This document shows, one piece after another, positions 1 through 4,398 of a stretch of DNA of 5,110 nucleotides; position 1 is the first letter of the stretch, and each line of letters starts with the position of its first letter. The notes under the pieces were generated by a model, which was given only the letters and a program-made list of their open reading frames with translations, was not told the DNA's origin and ran no database searches. This DNA is from an uncultured Streptococcus sp. GTDB lineage: Bacteria; Bacillota; Bacilli; Lactobacillales; Aerococcaceae. Position numbers and translations under genes: made by a program. The DNA lies in the NCBI GenBank assembly GCA_916049935.1, contig CAJZJI010000080.1, positions 1 through 5,110 of the forward strand, written 5' to 3'.

Positions 1-55
1 ATTCAACCGGAGACAGGTAGTCCAATTTTTGTTGGATTCTTTTTTCATTATAATA
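1..55 (-). mobile_element. C-terminal coding scrap of an IS3-family transposase
   Basis: The minus-strand codons from 55 to 2 read YYNEKRIQQKL-DYLSPVE. This matches the conserved end of IS3-family (rve-type) transposases, where a YYN-x-KRI segment is followed by L-x-x-LSPVEF/Y close to the C-terminus. Only 18 residues are visible and the element continues beyond the left edge, so its subgroup cannot be named. The junction with the IS30 fragment lies at or within a few bases of 55/56. Confidence 0.65.
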
Positions 56-472
56 CTTGGTTGAAGGAACAACTGCATCTACATGTTTGAGTCTATAGGT
101 GTGAACAAAGGTATCCACGCTATGTATCCTTAGTTTCACTCTCATTACTTCTGTAAATTCTCTCAAAAAATCATCCGATACCCAATCCAGTTTCAGATAA
201 TAGCTAGCTTCCCTAGCAAGACGATAACGGTTATGGGTAGCGTCTGTATAATAGTGTTGGTAATAGACCTTCTGTCTATTTACTTGTTTCACCTGTTTTA
301 CTGAACCACGATTAATTTCACGAGTAATAGTAGAGCGATTTCTCCCTAGTCTACGAGCAATCTCAGCAGGTTTTAGTTCTACACTTAAATAAGCTTCAAT
401 TTCTCCTCGATCAGCTTCAGATAAGTGTTTGTATGATTGATTTGTGTTAGAATAATTAGTGGAGATATTCAT
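1..472 (-). pseudogene. IS30-family transposase remnant (N-terminal part), fused to an IS3-type tail
   Basis: The minus-strand frame opens at the ATG at 472-470 and stays open to the left edge (157 codons, no stop seen). Residues 14-56 form the helix-turn-helix typical of IS30 transposases: YKHLSEADRGEIE, then LKPAEIARRLGRNRSTITRE. The frame continues through VDTFVHTYR and VVPSTK in family order. A full IS30 transposase is about 320-340 residues and next carries the DDE catalytic domain. Here the IS30 match stops at Lys139 (base 56), and the next 18 residues (YYNEKRIQQKL, then SPVE) resemble the extreme C-terminus of IS3-family transposases. No catalytic DDE residues are present, so the protein cannot transpose DNA. 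The ribosome site (AGGA) is poor and only about 3 bases from the ATG. The fusion most likely came from deletion or insertion between two nested elements. The IS30 identity is firm; whether the chimera is expressed is unknown. Confidence 0.85.
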
Positions 473-523
473 CTTCCTGTATACTGTTTTTGGCAACTCT
501 AGTATATCGGATGAACATGTCTT

Positions 524-546
524 TTGTGTTGCACTTCATTTTACAA
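524..546. repeat. Probable outer end (terminal inverted repeat) of the IS30 remnant
   Basis: The bases TTGTGTTGCACTTCATTTTA and the following CAA lie about 52-74 bp upstream of the transposase ATG. They resemble ends I recall for streptococcal IS30-type elements, which carry a TTGTGTTGCA core followed by an AT-rich stretch ending in TTACAA. The partner inverted repeat is missing because the other half of the element is gone, so the exact boundary cannot be verified. The sortase-module promoter begins only about 30 bp farther on. Confidence 0.4.
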
Positions 547-577
547 CAGGGAAATTTAAAAAAATTAAGAAAAAATC

Positions 578-605
578 TTGACAACTTAAATATATGTGAT
601 AAAAT
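578..605 (+). promoter_or_regulatory. Strong sigma-70/SigA promoter for the secreted protein gene
   Basis: A perfect -35 box, TTGACA (578-583), is followed after 16 bases by TAAAAT (600-605). A TG dinucleotide at 597-598 makes an extended -10 (TGATAAAAT). Upstream bases 550-577 are A/T tracts that could act as an UP element. Near-consensus boxes, an extended -10 and an A-rich upstream region together predict very high transcription, in line with the codon bias of the gene downstream. Transcription should start near 611-613. Confidence 0.85.
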
Positions 606-612
606 TAAATCA

Positions 613-629
613 TTAAGGCTTATCCTTAA
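613..629 (+). other. Small hairpin in the 5' untranslated leader
   Basis: TTAAGG (613-618) and CCTTAA (624-629) form a perfect 6-bp stem with a 5-base loop at or just after the predicted transcription start. It could stabilise the 5' end of an abundant mRNA or be a small operator. No T-run follows and the stem is short, so it is not a terminator. The distance to the ribosome site (651) suggests it does not block translation. Confidence 0.4.
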
Positions 630-663
630 ATCAAAAAAAAAGAAATTTGAAAGGAGATAAAAC

Positions 664-1290
664 ATGAAAAAAGTTTTATTTACATCAGCAGCTGTTCTTG
701 CAGTATTAGCAGCAGGAGCTCCTGTATTTGCAGACGATATCAACGGTGGAGCTAACACTCCAGGTGCTTACGACCAACCAGTAACTGGTGGCGGTGTAGA
801 CGACGCTTACAACTCTCAATCTGAGTTTAAAAATGGTCGTAAAGCTAACGAATATGTTGGTGGCCACGAAGATAACGTTGATGCTATCGCACAAAAAGAC
901 CCAGCAGTAGTTGAGGCTAAAAAAGCATTGGATGCTGTTGAAGGTGGATCACACCTTTACGGTGAAAAGAAAGCTGCTTACGAAAGCGCATTGAACGATG
1001 CTCGTAATGCTGTTCGTAACGAGAAAATCCAAGAATCTCAAAAAACATACAACACTGCTGACAAGGCACAAGGTTCTTACTACATCTTGAACGAAACTCC
1101 AGAACAAGCTAACGCACGTTACTTGAAAGAACATGGTCTAACTGCTCAAGCAGCAACTACACCAGATGCAACTAAACCAGGTGTTGCAGACCAAGCTCAA
1201 AAAGCAGAAGAAGCTGCTAAAAAAGCTGGTGTAACTGCTAAAGCTAAAGCAAATCAAAAAGCTCTTCCAAAAACACACGCTGTTAAATAA
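664..1290 (+). CDS. Small secreted protein with a C-terminal LPKTH sortase-like motif
   Basis: This 208-residue protein has a Sec signal peptide: MKK, a hydrophobic core rich in Ala, Val and Leu, and a likely signal peptidase I cut after VFA (residue 23). The ATG has a strong AAGGAG site (651-656) 7 bases upstream. The mature N-terminus (24-70) is Gly/Asn/Asp-rich. Residues about 78-150 look charged and helical (KKALDAVEG, EKKAAYESALNDARNAVR), and the end is an Ala/Lys-rich linker. The last eight residues are LPKTHAVK. LPKT fits the sortase LPXT consensus, but Gly is replaced by His and only three residues follow, so there is no hydrophobic anchor or Arg/Lys tail. No reading-frame shift would restore one. 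The class B sortase gene lies directly downstream, which suggests this is its substrate (inference). NNC-rich codons (10 of 13 Asn are AAC, 8 of 9 Tyr are TAC) point to high expression. I recognise no named family; function is unknown. Confidence 0.9.
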   Translation: MKKVLFTSAAVLAVLAAGAPVFADDINGGANTPGAYDQPVTGGGVDDAYNSQSEFKNGRKANEYVGGHEDNVDAIAQKDPAVVEAKKALDAVEGGSHLYGEKKAAYESALNDARNAVRNEKIQESQKTYNTADKAQGSYYILNETPEQANARYLKEHGLTAQAATTPDATKPGVADQAQKAEEAAKKAGVTAKAKANQKALPKTHAVK

Positions 1291-1310
1291 TTTTATATAA
1301 AGAGTAGCCA

Positions 1311-1341
1311 ATCACTGAAACTTGGTTTCAGTGATTTTTTT
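1311..1341 (+). terminator. Intrinsic terminator between the secreted protein and sortase genes
   Basis: ATCACTGAAAC (1311-1321) pairs perfectly with GTTTCAGTGAT (1325-1335) around a TTG loop, giving an 11-bp stem followed by a run of seven T (1335-1341). It lies 20 bases after the stop codon of the secreted protein. Because no good promoter is visible between it and the sortase start, the sortase is probably made by read-through, giving much less enzyme than substrate. Confidence 0.9.
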
Positions 1342-1364
1342 AGTAAAAGATGAAGGAGAAAAAG

Positions 1365-2240
1365 ATGAGTAGACGTTCTACGACAAAGAAATCACCAATT
1401 GCTAAAATAATTGCTTTTATCGTTGCAGTAGCTATCATTGCTTTAGGAGGCTTCTTTATCTATAATAGCTTCCTAGCTCCAAGTGGAGATAAGCTAAATG
1501 ATGCAAAGGTTACTCAGGAGGCTCCAAAGCAAACTGATACTACTAGTCAACAGGAGGCTCCAAAGCAAACTTATACTGCTAGTCAAGAAGAAAAAGAATA
1601 TCTCGCTAATAAATTTAAAGGCTTGCTTGCAACAAACTCTGAAACAGTTGGTTATGTATATATTCCTGGTACACAGTTAGATGAACCAGTCGTTCAAACA
1701 ACAGATAATGCGACTTATTTGGATAAGCGCTTTGATGGCGTTATCGAACCTTTAATGGGTGCAGTCTTTATGGATGCTGATAACAAGAAGGACTTTAGTG
1801 ATCGATTGACTTGGTTATTTGGTCACGCTCGTGGTAGTAAAGTGCCTGACCACCGCATGTTTAAAGATGTGAATTACTATAGCCGCCAAGAATATTTTGA
1901 TGAACACCCTTATGTTGTCATTGAAACTCCAGAGAGAAAGTATTATTATGAAGCTGTTGCTATGATTATTGTCCCAGAAGAAACAGCTTTTTACCGTACT
2001 TCTTTTGATGATGATGCGGATTTTGAGAAACAACTAAATATTATTTATGATACTGCAGAGGTTAAAAAACCAAATGTTAAGGTATCAGCTAAGGATAAAT
2101 ATCTTGTTCTTTCTACTTGTCGTGAAGAGGATGACACGATTCGTGCCAATCTCTATCTTCGACAAATTCCTGACTCAGAGATGAGTGATTTTGTCAAACA
2201 ACATGGAGAAAGCCTTAAATATAAACCAACAAGAGAATAA
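1365..2240 (+). CDS. srtB: Class B sortase (membrane-bound cysteine transpeptidase)
   Basis: Sortases cut a C-terminal motif of exported proteins and join it to an amino group, usually of peptidoglycan, outside the membrane. This 291-residue protein has a basic N-terminus (SRRSTTKK), one membrane helix at about residues 14-34, a Thr/Gln-rich stalk with a duplicated 12-residue unit (51-74), and then the catalytic domain. The domain includes VGYVYIPGTQLDEPVVQ, LTWLFGHARG with catalytic His154, VLSTC with nucleophile Cys252, and DTIRANL with probable Arg260. The FGH, MFKDVNYY and EYFDEHPYVVIETP segments, the LSTC motif and the N-terminal anchor fit class B. I chose the ATG at 1365 because AAGGAG (1353-1358) sits 6 bases before it; an in-frame ATG at 1350 lies upstream of that site. 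The gene follows a secreted protein ending in LPKTHAVK, its likely substrate. Class B enzymes act in haem-protein anchoring or pilus assembly, but neither type of partner gene is in view. Confidence 0.93.
   Translation: MSRRSTTKKSPIAKIIAFIVAVAIIALGGFFIYNSFLAPSGDKLNDAKVTQEAPKQTDTTSQQEAPKQTYTASQEEKEYLANKFKGLLATNSETVGYVYIPGTQLDEPVVQTTDNATYLDKRFDGVIEPLMGAVFMDADNKKDFSDRLTWLFGHARGSKVPDHRMFKDVNYYSRQEYFDEHPYVVIETPERKYYYEAVAMIIVPEETAFYRTSFDDDADFEKQLNIIYDTAEVKKPNVKVSAKDKYLVLSTCREEDDTIRANLYLRQIPDSEMSDFVKQHGESLKYKPTRE
1515..1586 (+). repeat. Two tandem 36-bp copies inside the sortase gene
   Basis: Bases 1515-1550 and 1551-1586 are direct copies differing at two positions (1535/1571 and 1542/1578). Each encodes a 12-residue unit, QEAPKQTDTTSQ and QEAPKQTYTASQ. 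The repeat is in frame and lies in the stalk between membrane helix and catalytic domain. Such a unit can expand or contract by slippage, changing how far the enzyme reaches from the membrane without affecting catalysis. Confidence 0.9.
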
Positions 2241-2261
2241 CCTTTAAACAAAAACTTTGTG

Positions 2262-2308
2262 AATCCTCTTAGAATTAAATGAAATAGTTTAATTCTGGGA
2301 GGATTTTT
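2262..2308 (+). terminator. Intrinsic terminator after the sortase gene
   Basis: AATCCTC (2262-2268) pairs with GAGGATT (2299-2305), and AGAATTAAA (2271-2279) with TTTAATTCT (2288-2296). The two T/G positions between these stems can form U-G pairs, so the RNA stem is effectively 18 bp with an 8-base loop. A run of five T (2304-2308) follows. It begins 21 bases after the sortase stop codon. Confidence 0.85.
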
Positions 2309-2339
2309 GGTTCTATAATTTTTATTTAACAGCTAATTT

Positions 2340-2395
2340 TAAACAAAAATAAAGACAAACTCCGCTTGAGTCAAATCTCAAACGGGGTTTGTCTT
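2340..2395 (-). terminator. Intrinsic terminator of the 352-residue lipoprotein gene
   Basis: On the minus strand, bases 2395-2383 pair with 2364-2352 (13 positions, one mismatch). An inner stem, TTGAG/CTCAA on the plus strand (2366-2370 and 2377-2381), extends it. The hairpin is followed on the minus strand by a T-rich run (2351-2340), which marks it as a minus-strand terminator. It begins about 40 bases after the lipoprotein stop codon. On the plus strand the same stem has no T-run after it. Confidence 0.8.
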
Positions 2396-2402
2396 CAGTC
2401 TG

Positions 2403-2432
2403 AGGGATGTAGTTTAACCTACATTCCTTTTT
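2403..2432 (+). terminator. Second plus-strand terminator at the convergent boundary
   Basis: AGGGATGTAG (2403-2412) pairs with CTACATTCCT (2419-2428) with one G-U pair and a 6-base loop, followed by T at 2428-2432. The orientation stops plus-strand transcription just before it would run antisense into the lipoprotein gene, whose stop codon begins at 2435. On the minus strand the same stem has an A-C mismatch and no T-run, so it is better formed in plus-strand RNA. Confidence 0.65.
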
Positions 2433-2434
2433 GC

Positions 2435-3493
2435 TTAATCGACTTTATAAAGAAAATGATCAGGCTTACCTGAGTAATCTTGACCAGCATATAAGCGGTC
2501 GCGAGAATTATCGGATTGGGCTGGTTTTGTTGTTCCATCGCCGTTATTGACTTTAGGGGCTTCAGCTCCAGCAGGAATTATAAGAATGAAGTATCCACCA
2601 ACGCCGCCTCCTTTAGGACGAACACCAAGTCTTAAGACTGTGCCATCTTTTTCAGGTTTCACAGTAAAGATTTCAGAATGCTCACTTACAAGACCGTTTT
2701 TATCGAAAACAATGGTATAGCCTTGTGCGTTTTTCCAAGTACCAGCTAAGCTAGAGTAGTCGCCGTTTTGAATTTCGACAATGTTAATGCCTTTTTGGGC
2801 ACTGTCTTCTTTCTTCGTTACAGGTTTGGTATAGACCGATTTGTAAGTAAATTCATCTTTCTTAATCGCTTCAGCCAGTCCATTCGGTTCTTTTTCACCT
2901 TTAGAACGGTCAATTTTCCATTCATAGGCTTGTTCTAATTTCGTTCCAGTAGAATCAAATTTATATTGAATCATATGAATATTCTGTCCAGCACTCGAAG
3001 AAGTAGACATTAAAAGAGAGCCGTCTACGAGTGTGTCTAATAGAACGCGTTCCCCAATGGATGCCAGTTTAACCTCTGGAGAAGTTAAGCGAATAACTTG
3101 TCCATCTTTAAGAGTATAGATATCCAGTGGAATATGATTCCCGTTTTGAAGTATAAACGAAATAATGAGTTCATCGGTGCCGTTTTTGTCTAAGTCATAA
3201 AGAGCATAGTCGATACCTGTATAAATTTCTTCGTTTCGTAAAAGATAAGCAATCGTGTTAATCGATTGATCCACATCACCTTTACTGTTTTTCGTAACAG
3301 TCGCATATTTTGAAATGATACCGTCATACAGCGAGTAATCAGGTTTCACTTCTACTGTCGTCGAAACGGTTGTTGTCGTTGTTTCTGTTGTCGTCTCTAC
3401 AGTCGTCGTTTCTTCAGGGGCTTTTTGTGATTGACACGCCACCAAGAAAAGACTCGATAAAAGAAGAGTAGACAATAATTTTTTGTTTCCCAT
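2435..3493 (-). CDS. Lipoprotein with Thr-rich linker, EF-hand-like motif and DUF6287-like region
   Basis: This 352-residue protein has a type II signal peptide (MGNKKLL, a Leu/Ser core, lipobox LVAC with Cys20), so it should be lipid-anchored on the outer face of the membrane. A Thr/Glu/Val-rich linker (27-50) follows. Residues 96-111 (YALYDLDKNGTDELII) hold a D100-x-D102-x-N104-G-x-D107-E108 loop, like the calcium-binding EF-hand or repeat motif found in many Gram-positive surface lipoproteins; calcium binding is inferred. Residues about 236-352, starting near EIQNGDYSSLAGTWKN and ending with DRLYAGQDYSG, resemble DUF6287 of streptococcal lipoproteins, as I recall that family. I chose the ATG at 3493 because GGAGGA (3504-3499) sits 5 bases upstream; a GTG at 3508 lies upstream of that site. 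The gene has its own promoter and terminator, so it is a single-gene unit converging on the sortase module. Biochemical function is unknown. Confidence 0.9.
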   Translation of the reverse strand: MGNKKLLSTLLLSSLFLVACQSQKAPEETTTVETTTETTTTTVSTTVEVKPDYSLYDGIISKYATVTKNSKGDVDQSINTIAYLLRNEEIYTGIDYALYDLDKNGTDELIISFILQNGNHIPLDIYTLKDGQVIRLTSPEVKLASIGERVLLDTLVDGSLLMSTSSSAGQNIHMIQYKFDSTGTKLEQAYEWKIDRSKGEKEPNGLAEAIKKDEFTYKSVYTKPVTKKEDSAQKGINIVEIQNGDYSSLAGTWKNAQGYTIVFDKNGLVSEHSEIFTVKPEKDGTVLRLGVRPKGGGVGGYFILIIPAGAEAPKVNNGDGTTKPAQSDNSRDRLYAGQDYSGKPDHFLYKVD

Positions 3494-3534
3494 AAGGTTC
3501 CTCCACACACAAACTTTGAACTTTTTATAAAGAA

Positions 3535-3563
3535 ATTATAACAAATAAATGAATGGATTAAAA
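3535..3563 (-). promoter_or_regulatory. Extended -10 promoter for the 352-residue lipoprotein gene
   Basis: On the minus strand, TGTTATAAT (3543-3535) contains a perfect -10 TATAAT preceded by TGn. The -35 position 17 bases upstream is weak (TTTTAA, 3563-3558), which an extended -10 can offset. It lies about 42 bases before the chosen ATG and just downstream of the terminator of the neighbouring operon, which supports independent transcription. Confidence 0.65.
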
Positions 3564-3581
3564 TTGAAATCATATTGGCTA

Positions 3582-3630
3582 ACAAAAAACACCTCCACGA
3601 ACTCTCTCTAGTAGAGGCGTGGAGGTGTTG
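3582..3630 (-). terminator. Strong intrinsic terminator of the paired lipoprotein operon
   Basis: AACACCTCCACG (3588-3599) and CGTGGAGGTGTT (3618-3629) form a perfect 12-bp GC-rich stem. On the minus strand it is followed by a run of T (3589-3584). It lies about 37 bases after the stop codon at 3667. On the plus strand the stem is followed by GTTTTT, so it could also stop transcription from the other side. Confidence 0.9.
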
Positions 3631-3666
3631 TTTTTCATATAAGATTTGATGGTTCTAAGGAAGAGA

Positions 3667-4383
3667 TTATTCCGCTACTTTTTTGAAACGCATTGTGTAG
3701 TAAAGAGTAACCGATTCTCCATTGTCAAGGTCTTGTTTTTGTTCGAGTGACAGTGTTAATATTCCATCTTCAAGGGTATATTTATAAGTCACTGGTGTTA
3801 CGAATTTCTTACCTGAGAATGTTACTAAATCAATGAACATTGGTGCGTTCTTGAATTCAAACGTACCAGCACTCTCATTAATGGTAATATCTTTTAAGGT
3901 TTGATGGATTTCATACTTTTCATCATTGAACTCAAAGCTGGTAGGGCCTTTCATTCCGTTAAAAACTTCCAGGTGCTTTTTCAAACCGTCATACTGATTT
4001 TTAATATATTGTTCTTTGGTTCCTTGGACACCTGATAACTTATTAGCCTTCGCGTAGTCATAGAAGTTGCCGACAGCCACACTGGTCGTTGCAGTAACAT
4101 CGTATACTGCAGAATCCCCTGTAATTGTTAGTGTCGGTGTCACGTCTTTGAAGGCATCAGAGTAGATGAGTCGTCGTGGGATTTCTTCTGAAGATCGATA
4201 ATCCAGATATCCCATGCCGCGTTCGAGACTACTTCTGAAGTCGATTTGTTCCCATTTTCCTTCCAGTGGATTGGAAGGAGCAGTTGTTGTAGTTGTCGTT
4301 GTAGCAGTTTGATTTCCGCAGCCGGCAAGCATTAAAAGAGAGCAGCCAGCAATGAATAATGGTTTTAAGTATTGTTTAAACAT
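3667..4383 (-). CDS. Lipoprotein of unknown function, paralogue of its upstream neighbour
   Basis: This 238-residue protein starts MFKQYLKPLF, has a hydrophobic core and the lipobox LAGC (Cys22), then a run of seven Thr (28-34) as a short linker. The mature domain opens with PLEGKWEQ (39-46) and ends with TYKYTLEDGILTLSLEQ and TMRFKKVAE. The pattern of short alternating hydrophobic strands suggests a mostly beta domain (inference). It is clearly related to the product of 4399-5110: LxGxWE at the front, an AFKD segment with a following beta stretch, and TYxYxxxDGILT and F-K-(K/R)-V at the end. The two genes are 15 bp apart, and the AAAGGAG site of this one (4398-4392) directly follows the upstream stop codon, so they are co-transcribed and perhaps translationally linked. 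I do not recognise a named family. A chaperone, adhesin or sensor role cannot be distinguished. Confidence 0.88.
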   Translation of the reverse strand: MFKQYLKPLFIAGCSLLMLAGCGNQTATTTTTTTAPSNPLEGKWEQIDFRSSLERGMGYLDYRSSEEIPRRLIYSDAFKDVTPTLTITGDSAVYDVTATTSVAVGNFYDYAKANKLSGVQGTKEQYIKNQYDGLKKHLEVFNGMKGPTSFEFNDEKYEIHQTLKDITINESAGTFEFKNAPMFIDLVTFSGKKFVTPVTYKYTLEDGILTLSLEQKQDLDNGESVTLYYTMRFKKVAE

Positions 4384-4398
4384 GGTCGCGTCTCCTTT

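Noticed and set aside
456..758. Minus-strand open frame of 100 codons across the promoter region
   Set aside because: It overlaps the strong plus-strand promoter, the signal peptide of the secreted protein and the IS end in another frame; its composition is low-complexity Phe-rich.
1350..1364. ATG at 1350 as sortase start
   Set aside because: The AAGGAG ribosome site (1353-1358) lies downstream of it and is correctly spaced for the ATG at 1365; the ATG at 1350 has no ribosome site of its own.
1815..2033. Minus-strand open frame inside the sortase gene
   Set aside because: It has no ribosome site or family similarity and lies antisense to a clearly conserved catalytic domain.
1320..2240. Haem-uptake or pilus locus, the usual context of class B sortases
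   Set aside because: No NEAT-domain protein, NPQTN-type substrate, pilin or transporter gene lies in the window, so neither role can be assigned.
3494..3508. GTG at 3508 as start of the 352-residue lipoprotein
   Set aside because: The GGAGGA site (3504-3499) lies downstream of it and serves the ATG at 3493, which also gives a normal lipoprotein signal peptide.
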